Assembly: GCA_049323835.1 (NCBI GenBank)
Contig: JBMOOJ010000056.1
Location: forward strand, 69,896 to 133,895
Direction: 5' to 3'
Length of the DNA: 64,000 nt
From: SG-bin9 sp049323835
Lineage (GTDB): Bacteria; Pseudomonadota; Alphaproteobacteria; Rhizobiales; Xanthobacteraceae
The notes beneath the pieces are model-generated. The model made no database searches. It saw only the letters and a program-made list of their open reading frames with translations, and was not told the DNA's origin. The translations under genes and the position numbers were made by a program. This document shows, piece by piece, positions 35,098 through 42,205 of the stretch. How positions within the stretch are numbered: position 1 is the stretch's first letter; each line of letters starts with the position of its first letter.

Positions 35098-35502
35098 TCA
35101 GAGATGCCGCGTCTCGGCCGGCGGTGACCACCAGGCGTTGTCGCGGCCATTGGCGTAGTTGACGGGCGCCGCGATGAGTTCGTCCGGCGTCACATCGTCG
35201 AGCGTCGCGACCTGCACCGACACGTAGTCGCCGCCGATCTCCTCGACGTAGCCGCGTCCGAACGGGCGCACGCCGCAATGCTTGCAGAAGAGGTGATGCC
35301 CGCTTCTGGTGTTGAACTGATAGTCACTGAGCGCGTCTTCGCCGGAGACCAGCCGGAACGCATCGGGCTTGACGATCACGCCCCAGTTCCGCGTCTTGGT
35401 GCAAATCGAGCAGTTGCATTTGCCGGTCCCGGCGCTGAGGTCGATGTCGGCCTCGTAGCGAACGGCGCCGCAATGGCAGCTTCCCTTGTAAGTCTTCAGC
35501 AT
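35098..35502 (-). CDS. GFA (Mss4-like) zinc-binding protein
   Basis: A 134-residue GFA-family protein, the second in this window. Zinc ligands are seen in GSCHCGAVRYEA near the start, CNCSICTKTR in the middle, and LFCKHCGVRPF. The start at 35502 is used because AAGAAC lies upstream and the CHCGAV motif then begins at residue 9. It faces tupA convergently. GFA proteins include a formaldehyde-glutathione condensing enzyme; substrate here is unknown. Confidence 0.88.
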   Translation of the reverse strand: MLKTYKGSCHCGAVRYEADIDLSAGTGKCNCSICTKTRNWGVIVKPDAFRLVSGEDALSDYQFNTRSGHHLFCKHCGVRPFGRGYVEEIGGDYVSVQVATLDDVTPDELIAAPVNYANGRDNAWWSPPAETRHL

Positions 35503-35654
35503 GTCTGTTCTTCCGATGGATTGCGTGCGCTGCGATACCATCGCCGGGTGCCAGTTTCCGGCAACAGGGCGCGAGCCGCGGGTTGCTCCGCGACTCTCGC
35601 AGCAAAACCAGTTCAACCCGGAAGATACCTTTGCACGCAGGAACGGCGCTGAGC

Positions 35655-35682
35655 TTGACATTCACCATAATAGGATTATAGT
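35655..35682 (+). promoter_or_regulatory. Strong sigma-70-type promoter with embedded palindrome
   Basis: TTGACA (35655-35660), 16 bases, then TATAGT (35677-35682) is a near-consensus promoter reading rightward into a structured repeat rather than a gene. The spacer contains ATAAT-AGG-ATTAT, a palindrome that may be an operator. On the minus strand ATAAT motifs could also form a -10 for the GFA gene, so part of the site may serve that. Confidence 0.55.
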
Positions 35683-35696
35683 CACACATGTCCTGT

Positions 35697-36160
35697 CCCG
35701 ATGAGGGGCGTTTCGCGATCGTCACGATACGCGGGGCGGGATGCGGTGGACGCGGCAGCGTCAGGCGTTGAAGGTGTGCGGCTGGGGAAGCGGTGGCAGG
35801 ACCTGTTTGTCAGGCGGCCGCGGTTTCTATGGACCCGCGCATCGGGGACGCTGACGGCCACGCTGATCGCGGACGGCCCAAGTCGTGTGGTCCCGATGCC
35901 CGCCGCTGGCATCAAGGGATGGAGGGTTCGTGCGTCCAACCGGAGGCACGGAACACACTCAGTCCCGACGGTGACGAGCCCAAGCGTATCAATCGCCGCC
36001 GGGGAGAGCACGAAGCAAGCCGGAAGCCCACTGCGTGCGGAACGCCGGACGAGTGTTCGGCGGCCGTGGTGACTACGCTCGTGTGCTTTTTCCAGTTGCG
36101 CACGAGGCTGCGGACGCACGATGCGTCCGGCGTTCCGCGCGCCCTCGATATCGAGGGAGG
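35697..36160 (+). repeat. Dispersed structured repeat, candidate non-coding RNA
   Basis: About 460 bases with no convincing reading frame. It resembles, from memory, a long non-coding repeat found many times between genes in Bradyrhizobium/Afipia-type genomes, with landmarks such as GAGGGGCGTTTCGCGATCGT, GGGATGCGGTGGACGC, GTCGTGTGGTCC and GGGGAGAGCACGAAG. The 3' part is strongly structured: GCGGAACGCCGGACG (36037-36051) pairs with CGTCCGGCGTTCCGC (36124-36138); inside it CTCGTGTGC (36078-36086) pairs with GCGCACGAG (36098-36106); and the perfect palindrome CCCTCGATATCGAGGG closes the element at 36142-36157. A strong promoter lies just upstream. Confidence 0.55.
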
Positions 36161-36267
36161 GACGGAAACGAGACTCCGGCGCCCCCGCGCCGTTAAGAAC
36201 AGGGGTGATCATGCATGCGTGAAGAGAGGATGCGATGAAAGGCAAAGCCGTTACGTCATTCTCAGCC

Positions 36268-36382
36268 GTCATGTCCGGACTTGATCCGGGCATCCATCTG
36301 TCCTTCGAAAACAAGGATGGATTGCCGGCATAGGTGCTCGCAAGAACGCCGTTCTTCGAACGGCTATGCCCGGCAATGACGA
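36268..36382. repeat. REP-like palindromic repeat before the first MoeA gene
   Basis: GTCATGTCCGG at the left edge pairs roughly with CCGGCAATGAC at the right. Internal stems are CCGGA-cttga-TCCGG, ATCCAT...CCTT/AAGG-ATGGAT, and GCCGTTC-ttc-GAACGGC at 36348-36364. Elements with a 'gtcatgnccgg...catccat' core are, as I recall, abundant between Bradyrhizobium-family genes. It sits between the structured repeat and the first moeA-like gene, so the 1-kb gap 35503-36515 is mostly repeat sequence. Confidence 0.55.
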
Positions 36383-36515
36383 GGATCGTGCCTCACTCCC
36401 AGCCGTCGTCCCGCGAATGCGGTGGCCCATATACAGAGCCGGATATCTGGCGGATACCGCTGAAGGCGGACGGCGATGGTTGCCAACCGCAAGGGCGCAT
36501 GGTTCACCAGTTGCC

Positions 36516-37643
36516 ATGATACGGCGGCAGGAACGAACGACAGCATTGACGAGCATCGAGGCGGCGCTTGGCAGGCTCCTGCCGCGCTGCCATCCCGTGC
36601 AGCCGTTCGCGCTGTCGTTGCATGAAGCGCACGGGCGCGTGGCTGCCGAGAATGCGCCCTTGTCCGCGCCGTTTCCCGCACGCGCGATCGCGCAGATCGA
36701 CGGCTGGGCGTTTCGCGCGAGCGACATCGCGGGTGCGTCATCCTATGCGCCGGTGTTCCTGTCCTCGGAACCGGCATGGGTGGAGGCGGGCCAGCCGCTT
36801 CCGGACGGCTGCGACTGCGTGATCGATCCCGGACTTGTCGAGGGTGCTGGACATGCTCCGCAGGTGATCGGCGAGGCCGTGCCGGGCGAGGGCGTGCGCC
36901 GGGCCGGAGAAGATGCTGCGGCAGGCTCAGCGATCGTTGCCGCCGGAGCTGCAATCACCTCGATCGATCTGATGCGCGCGCAGCGGGCCGGTGTCGCGCA
37001 CATTCAGGTGCGGCGGCCGCGCGTGCGGATCGTCAACACGCCGGATGCGAATGGACGATCCGGGACGGTCGCACTGATTGCCAACGTCGCTGCCGAAGCG
37101 GGCGCCAGCGTCGCCAGCGCCGATGCACCCGCACGTGATGCGGCATCGATCGCCGGCATGATCAACGATGGCTGCGATCTTCTGGTGCTGATCGGCGGCA
37201 CCGGCGCAGGCCGCGGCGACGAAACGGTTGCGGCATTGGCGCAACGCGGCGAGGTATTCGCCCACGGTCTCGCGTTGAAGCCCGGCGGCACGGCGGCTAT
37301 TGGTCTTGTGAACAATGTTCCCGCCGTCGTGCTGCCAGGTCTTCCGGATCAGGCGCTGGCGGTGTGGTGGACGCTGGCGCTGCCGGCGCTCGATCGCCTG
37401 AGCGGACGAAAACTGCGCGCAACGATGACCTTGCCGCTGGCGCGCAAGGTGTCATCGATGGTCGGCATGACCGAAATCGTTCTGCTGCAACAGCAGGGCG
37501 ACTTGTGGATGCCGCTGGCGGCCGGCGACATGACGCTCGATCAACTTGGACGGGCCGATGCATGGCTGGCTGTATCCGGGCCGAGCGAAGGCTATGCTAC
37601 GGGGACGCCGGTCGCCGCGTATCGGCTGCGTGAGGACGCATGA
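36516..37643 (+). CDS. MoeA-like molybdopterin-binding protein, degenerate
   Basis: A 375-residue protein with the MoeA domain order but altered motifs. The first MoeA segment is ARAIAQIDGWAFRASDI in place of FDxSxxDGYA. AGQPLPDGCDCVIDP and AGEDAAAGS remain. The usual STGDEL motif is missing (VRIVNTPDANGRSG is found there), while IGGTGAGRGDETV, LKPGG and LPGLPDQA mark the pterin-binding domain. The catalytic residues are therefore partly lost, suggesting a helper rather than a full metal-insertion enzyme. It overlaps the following MoeA fusion by four bases. The start at 36516 is the first ATG after the upstream repeat; TTG 36546 is an alternative. Confidence 0.78.
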   Translation: MIRRQERTTALTSIEAALGRLLPRCHPVQPFALSLHEAHGRVAAENAPLSAPFPARAIAQIDGWAFRASDIAGASSYAPVFLSSEPAWVEAGQPLPDGCDCVIDPGLVEGAGHAPQVIGEAVPGEGVRRAGEDAAAGSAIVAAGAAITSIDLMRAQRAGVAHIQVRRPRVRIVNTPDANGRSGTVALIANVAAEAGASVASADAPARDAASIAGMINDGCDLLVLIGGTGAGRGDETVAALAQRGEVFAHGLALKPGGTAAIGLVNNVPAVVLPGLPDQALAVWWTLALPALDRLSGRKLRATMTLPLARKVSSMVGMTEIVLLQQQGDLWMPLAAGDMTLDQLGRADAWLAVSGPSEGYATGTPVAAYRLREDA

Positions 37644-39598
37644 ACAATTTGCCGCCACCTTCGAATCTGCGCCGCGACAGCGTCGAACAGGATCAGTTCC
37701 TGAAGATTCTCTCTCGCGACGAGGCGATTGTGCGTTTCGAGGCCGCGCTGTTTCCGCGTGCGCTTCCGCGCACAGCCTGCGCATTGGCAGATGCACTCGG
37801 GCTCGCGCTCGCCGACGATGTGTTCGCGCCGGTCGACGTGCCGCCGTTCGATCGCTCGAACGTCGACGGCTTTGCCGTGCGCTCTGCCGATCTCGCGGCG
37901 GCAGGCGAAGCGAACGCCGTCAAGCTGACGCTCAACGACGAGGTGATCGCCTGCGGCACCGCGCCGAAGCTCGCAGTCAGATTGGGTACGGCGACGCCGA
38001 TTGCGACCGGCGGTCCGCTGCCGCGCGGTGCGGATGCCGTGGTGATGGTCGAGCATACGCAGCCATTGAGGAACGATGCCATCGAGGTGCGCCGCGCCGC
38101 GACGCCGGGGCAATTCGTGTCGTTCGCCGGTTCGGATATCGCGCGCGGCGAAGCCGTGCTGCGCGCCGGGACGCTGATCGGTGCGCGCGAGATCGGCATG
38201 CTCGCGGCCTGCGGGCTTGCATCGGTGAATGTTGTCCGCAAACCGCGCGTCGCGGTGCTCTCGACCGGCGACGAACTGGTTCAGCCCGGCGAAACGCTGC
38301 GGCCTGCCGCGATCTTCGACACCAACGGCGCGATCGTTGCGGCGGCTGTCACCGAGAATGGCGGCGAGGCGAAATTCCTCGGCGCGTTTCCAGATGACGA
38401 GGCGACGCTTGAAGCGGCGATGCGCGACGCGCTGCGTGGCTTCGACATGCTCATTCTTTCCGGCGGCACCTCGAAAGGCGCGGGCGATGTGTCGCATCGT
38501 ATCGTCTCGAAACTCGGCCAGCCCGGCATCGTCGCGCATGGCGTGGCGCTGAAGCCCGGCAAGCCGCTGTGTCTCGCGGTCTGCGACGGCAAGCCGGTGG
38601 TGATCCTGCCGGGCTTTCCGACCTCGGCGATGTTCACGTTCCACGACATCGTCGCGCCGGTGCTGCGCAAGCTTGCCGGTCTGCCGCCGCGCGCGGACGC
38701 ACAGGTCGAAGCGACGGCGCCGGTGCGCGTGCCATCCGAACTCGGCCGCACCGAATTCGTGATGGTGTCGCTGGCGGAAGGTGACGACGGTCTCGTCGCC
38801 TATCCGACCGGCAAGGGCTCCGGCGCGATCACCTCGTTCGCGCAGGCTGATGGCTTTCTCTCGATCGATGCGCTGGCCGATCACATGCCGGCGGGAACGC
38901 GCGCGGAGGTGAAGCTGTTCACGCCGCAGCTGCGCGTGCCGGATCTGGTGATCGTCGGCAGCCACTGCACCGGGCTCGATCGCGTGCTCGGTCCGCTGGT
39001 GCGCGACGGTTTCTCCGTGCGCTCGATCGCGGTCGGCAGTCTTGGCGGCCTCACGGCAGCGAAACGCGGCGAATGCGATCTCGCGCCGATCCATCTGTTC
39101 GACGACAAGACGCAGACCTACAACACGCCGTTCCTCGCGCCCGGCCTCGAGCTCGTTCGCGGCTGGCTGCGCATGCAGGGCTTTGTCTTCCGCAAGGGCG
39201 ACAAGCGCTTCGAGGGCAAGAGTCCGGAAGAGGCCGTGCGTGCCGCGCTTGCCGATCCGTCATGTCTGATGGTCAACCGCAATCAGGGCGCTGGCACGCG
39301 CATTCTGATCGATCGTCTGCTGAGCGGCGCGCGGCCTGACGGCTATTCGAACCAGCCGAAATCGCACAACGCGGTGGCGGCGGCGGTCACGCAGCATCGC
39401 GCCGACTGGGGCGTGACGATTGCGCCGGTCGCGCGCGCGGCCGATCTTGGATTCATTCCGTTGACCGAAGAGCACTACGATTTCGCGGTGGTAAGCGCGC
39501 GCAAGGATCGTCCGGCGGTTCAGGCGTTGCTGCGGTCGCTGGCGTCGCAGGACACGCGAGATGCGTTGGCCGAGGCTGGCTTCACGCCGGCCCGATGA
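37640..39598 (+). CDS. MoeA fused to a C-terminal binding-protein domain
   Basis: A 652-residue fusion. The first 425 residues are a complete MoeA, the enzyme that inserts molybdate or tungstate into adenylylated pterin: FDRSNVDGFAVRSADL, TGGPLPRGADAVVMVEHT, STGDELVQPGE, SGGTSKGAGD and LPGFPTSAM are intact. The last 220 residues are a PBP_like (PF12727-type) domain with GSHCTGLDRVLG, NRNQGAGTRILID and the periplasmic-binding-protein fold, but there is no signal peptide, so it is cytoplasmic. The domain may hold the oxyanion or the pterin and feed the active site. It is coupled to the degenerate MoeA and follows the tup importer. Confidence 0.9.
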   Translation: MNNLPPPSNLRRDSVEQDQFLKILSRDEAIVRFEAALFPRALPRTACALADALGLALADDVFAPVDVPPFDRSNVDGFAVRSADLAAAGEANAVKLTLNDEVIACGTAPKLAVRLGTATPIATGGPLPRGADAVVMVEHTQPLRNDAIEVRRAATPGQFVSFAGSDIARGEAVLRAGTLIGAREIGMLAACGLASVNVVRKPRVAVLSTGDELVQPGETLRPAAIFDTNGAIVAAAVTENGGEAKFLGAFPDDEATLEAAMRDALRGFDMLILSGGTSKGAGDVSHRIVSKLGQPGIVAHGVALKPGKPLCLAVCDGKPVVILPGFPTSAMFTFHDIVAPVLRKLAGLPPRADAQVEATAPVRVPSELGRTEFVMVSLAEGDDGLVAYPTGKGSGAITSFAQADGFLSIDALADHMPAGTRAEVKLFTPQLRVPDLVIVGSHCTGLDRVLGPLVRDGFSVRSIAVGSLGGLTAAKRGECDLAPIHLFDDKTQTYNTPFLAPGLELVRGWLRMQGFVFRKGDKRFEGKSPEEAVRAALADPSCLMVNRNQGAGTRILIDRLLSGARPDGYSNQPKSHNAVAAAVTQHRADWGVTIAPVARAADLGFIPLTEEHYDFAVVSARKDRPAVQALLRSLASQDTRDALAEAGFTPAR

Positions 39599-39604
39599 TA
39601 GAGT

Positions 39605-39727
39605 TGTCCCGGACGCGATGCAGCGTTCTTCACGCTGCTTCGCAGAGCCGGGACCGTTCCAGAGGCGGTGGTTGGAATGGTCCCGGATCAGCAGCGCAAC
39701 GTTTCACGCTGCGCTGCGTCCGGGACA
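39605..39727. repeat. Nested palindromic repeat after the MoeA fusion
   Basis: A 123-bp nested inverted repeat. The outer arms TGTCCCGGACGC (39605 onward) and GCGTCCGGGACA (ending 39727) are perfect complements. The inner arms CCGGGACCGTTCCA and TGGAATGGTCCCGG differ at one base. Smaller CAGCG/CGCTG stems lie between. It looks like a mobile REP/MITE-like element; similar 'tgtcccggacgc...gcgtccgggaca' elements are, as I recall, scattered in related genomes. It sits between two convergent genes and may also act as a bidirectional terminator. Confidence 0.7.
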
Positions 39728-39738
39728 AAAGTCTTGTC

Positions 39739-40365
39739 CTAGTCAGTATTTCTCGCCGCCAGCTCTTCCGCCGCGGCGATATCGTCGACAGTATTTGCGT
39801 TGAAAAACGGATCGATCGGCGTATCCGGCCATTCGACGGTGGCGAGACGATAACGCGCAGTCCAGCGGTCGATCTTGCGCATGTCTTCGACGACGAGCGC
39901 GTGGCGCAGCTCCTCGCGCAGGTTGACGTTCCACAGTCCGATCACCGGATGCGTCTGTCCACCCGACGACGCGACGGCAAGCTGCGCATTCTCGGCGATG
40001 CGCGCGGCCTGCAATCGTGCGACGAGGTCTCGCGGCAAGAACGGACAATCGGTCGCGGTGCTCAGCACCCATTCGATGTTCGGGCGGTTCGCGGCGGTCC
40101 ATTCGAGTGCCGCCAGTACGCCGCCGAGCGGGCCGACGAATCCCTCGACGGTATCGGCAACGATCGGAAATCCGAACGCTGCAAAGCGCGCGGGATCGCC
40201 GTTGGCGTTGAGGATCATCTCCTCGCATTGCGGCTTCAGCCGCTCGATCACCCGATCGAGGATTGTTCGGCCGCCGATGGTGCGCATCGGCTTGTCGCCG
40301 CCGCCCATGCGGCGTGCGAGGCCACCGGCCAGCAACACGCCGAGCGTCGGAGGAAGGTCAGTCAT
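39739..40365 (-). CDS. mobA: Molybdenum cofactor guanylyltransferase MobA
   Basis: A 208-residue nucleotidyltransferase that joins GMP to molybdopterin, making the bis-MGD form used by formate dehydrogenase. The nucleotide-binding signature is LLAGGLARRMGGGDK at about residues 11-25, DxD-like TATDCPFLP lies at about 103-111, and QTHPVIGLWN at about 156-165 contacts pterin. It overlaps fdhD by eight bases on the same strand, so the two are co-translated. Its place next to fdhD fits a role dedicated to this enzyme. Confidence 0.93.
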   Translation of the reverse strand: MTDLPPTLGVLLAGGLARRMGGGDKPMRTIGGRTILDRVIERLKPQCEEMILNANGDPARFAAFGFPIVADTVEGFVGPLGGVLAALEWTAANRPNIEWVLSTATDCPFLPRDLVARLQAARIAENAQLAVASSGGQTHPVIGLWNVNLREELRHALVVEDMRKIDRWTARYRLATVEWPDTPIDPFFNANTVDDIAAAEELAARNTD

Positions 40366-41245
40366 CGTCGCGGCCGCCCTTGCGCTTCGAGCGCGCGGAT
40401 TCCTCTTCGACGTAGGCGAGGTTCTGATCGTAGACGATGCGGTTCTCGCCAGCGAGTGCGATGAAGCGTTTGCCGCGCGCGCGGCCGATCAGCGTCAGGC
40501 CAATTTGTCGCGCGAGATCGACGCCCCATGCGGTAAAGCCGGAGCGCGAGACGAGAATCGGAATGCCCATCCGCACCGTCTTGATGACCATCTCCGAGGT
40601 CAGGCGGCCGGTGGTGTAGAGAATCTTGTCGGCCATCGGCACCTTGTTCTGCCAGGCCCAGCCCGCGATCTTGTCGACGGCGTTGTGACGCCCGACATCC
40701 TCCATGTAGCAGATCGGCTTGCCTTGCTGGCACAGCACGCAGCCGTGGATCGCACCGGCTTCGAGATAGAGCGAGGGCGCGGTGTTGATCGCGTGCGTCA
40801 TCTCGTAGAGCCACGAGGTGCGCAACTCCGCCTGCGGCAGCTTGATGTCGTCGATGGCTTCCATGAGATCGCCGAAGGCGGTGCCCTGGGCGCAGCCGGA
40901 GGTCAGCGTTTTCTTCTTCAGCTTGTCTTCGAAGTTGGTGCCATGCTCGGTGCGCACCACCACGACTTCCAGATCGTCGTGATACTCGACCTCGGTCACC
41001 ACGTCGTCCGGCTTCAGCATGTTCTGATTCAAGAGATAGCCGAGCGCGAGGTACTCCGGATAATCGTTGATCGTCATCATCGTGACGATTTCCTGCGCAT
41101 TGAGATAAAGCGTCAACGCACGCTCGACCGGAACGCTGGTCTCGACCTTCTCGCCGCTCTGATCGACGCCGATCACGCGCTGCGTCAGCCGCGGATCGCC
41201 CGGATCGGGCATCACAGGTGCGAGCGGTTTGATCGCTTGATCCAT
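40358..41245 (-). CDS. fdhD: Formate dehydrogenase accessory sulfurtransferase FdhD
   Basis: A 295-residue FdhD, which carries sulfur from a cysteine desulfurase to bis-MGD, giving the sulfido ligand needed by formate dehydrogenase. EDVGRHNAVDK (182-192) and GCVLCQQG (168-175) are family hallmarks. The catalytic loop reads TSGCAQG with only Cys118; the CxxC pair of the E. coli enzyme is reduced to one cysteine. FdhD from some other bacteria is the same, so activity is not excluded. It lies between mrp and mobA. Confidence 0.94.
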   Translation of the reverse strand: MDQAIKPLAPVMPDPGDPRLTQRVIGVDQSGEKVETSVPVERALTLYLNAQEIVTMMTINDYPEYLALGYLLNQNMLKPDDVVTEVEYHDDLEVVVVRTEHGTNFEDKLKKKTLTSGCAQGTAFGDLMEAIDDIKLPQAELRTSWLYEMTHAINTAPSLYLEAGAIHGCVLCQQGKPICYMEDVGRHNAVDKIAGWAWQNKVPMADKILYTTGRLTSEMVIKTVRMGIPILVSRSGFTAWGVDLARQIGLTLIGRARGKRFIALAGENRIVYDQNLAYVEEESARSKRKGGRDDD

Positions 41246-41248
41246 CAG

Positions 41249-42097
41249 CTACTCGATGACGATGCGCGGTGGCGGCTTCGTCGCGCTGCCCGACTCGATC
41301 GCGGTCCAAAGCTGCTTCGCGACGCTGGTGTAGATCTGCGCGTGATGCCCGTCCGGCTCGGTTGCGACCACGGGGCGGCCGTCATCGGAGGTCGAACGGA
41401 TGTTCATGTGCAGCGGAATTTCGCCGAGAAACGGTGCGCCGAGCTTGGTCGCTTCGTCGCGTGCACCGCCCCGGCCGAAGATCGAGGTCACCTTGTTGCA
41501 GTTCGGGCAGCAGAAGCCCGACATGTTCTCGATGATGCCGAGGATCGGGATGTTGACCTTCTGGAACATGCCGATGGCGCGGCGCGCATCGATCAGTGCG
41601 ATGTCCTGCGGCGTCGAGACGATCACCGCGCCGGCGAGCGGCACCTGCTGCGCCATGGTGAGCTGAACGTCGCCGGTGCCGGGCGGCATATCGACGACGA
41701 GAACATCGAGATCGCCCCATGCGACTTCGCGAAGCAGCTGCGTCACCGCCTGGATCACCATGGCGCCGCGCCAGATCATCGCGGTCTCTTCGGCGACGAG
41801 GAAGCCGATCGACATGACCTTCACGCCGTAGCGCTCCATCGGCTCCAGCATGCGCGTGCCGGTCATGCGCGGCTTGCCGCGCAGGCCGAACAGCCGCGGC
41901 TGCGACGGGCCGTACACGTCGGCGTCGAGCATGCCGACCTTCAGGCCGAGCGCGGCAAGACCGACGGCGAGATTGCACGATGTGGTGGACTTGCCGACTC
42001 CGCCTTTGCCGGACGCGACGGCGACCACATGTTTGACGCCGGGTATGCCGACCGCGCGCGGGGTCGGGCGGGCTTGCGGGGTAGGCTCTGTCGCCAC
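41249..42097 (-). CDS. Mrp/ApbC-family Fe-S cluster carrier ATPase
   Basis: A 282-residue P-loop ATPase of the Mrp/NBP35 family that binds and transfers [4Fe-4S] clusters. The deviant Walker A is SGKGGVGKSTT at about 29-39, DMPPGTGD lies near 136, and the cluster-binding CxxC is Cys197-Cys200 in GFCCPNC. It lacks the N-terminal DUF59 domain of longer Mrp proteins. Placed three bases from fdhD and beside a polyferredoxin-like gene, it probably loads Fe-S clusters into formate dehydrogenase or its partners. Confidence 0.9.
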   Translation of the reverse strand: MATEPTPQARPTPRAVGIPGVKHVVAVASGKGGVGKSTTSCNLAVGLAALGLKVGMLDADVYGPSQPRLFGLRGKPRMTGTRMLEPMERYGVKVMSIGFLVAEETAMIWRGAMVIQAVTQLLREVAWGDLDVLVVDMPPGTGDVQLTMAQQVPLAGAVIVSTPQDIALIDARRAIGMFQKVNIPILGIIENMSGFCCPNCNKVTSIFGRGGARDEATKLGAPFLGEIPLHMNIRSTSDDGRPVVATEPDGHHAQIYTSVAKQLWTAIESGSATKPPPRIVIE

Positions 42098-42164
42098 GCG
42101 AGGGTCTCCTTGAACGTACCCTTGTAGTTAGTGGCTTTTGATCCGGATGGAAACGGGGCTTCTC

Positions 42165-42188
42165 CCTCTCCCCGCATGCGGGGAGAGG
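42165..42188. terminator. Perfect 24-bp palindrome in the gap before mrp
   Basis: CCTCTCCCCGCA followed at once by TGCGGGGAGAGG, a perfect self-complementary sequence of 24 bp. It lies in the 108-base gap between the polyferredoxin gene and mrp, both on the minus strand. There is no T-run, and the sequence resembles a common rhizobial intergenic repeat, so it may be a repeat element or an attenuator between the two genes. Confidence 0.6.
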
Positions 42189-42205
42189 TGAAAATCGAGG
42201 CTGAG

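Noticed and set aside
35682..36314. Protein-coding reading of the 35.7-36.3 kb region
   Set aside because: Frames on both strands lack domains and ribosome binding sites, and the region is full of stem-forming repeats.
36366..36515. Upstream extension of the first MoeA-like gene
   Set aside because: The extra 50 codons lie in a REP-like repeat and do not look like protein; the start at 36516 is preferred.
39875..42127. Long open frame of about 750 codons on the plus strand across mobA, fdhD and mrp
   Set aside because: It runs opposite three well-recognised genes and has no protein-like features.
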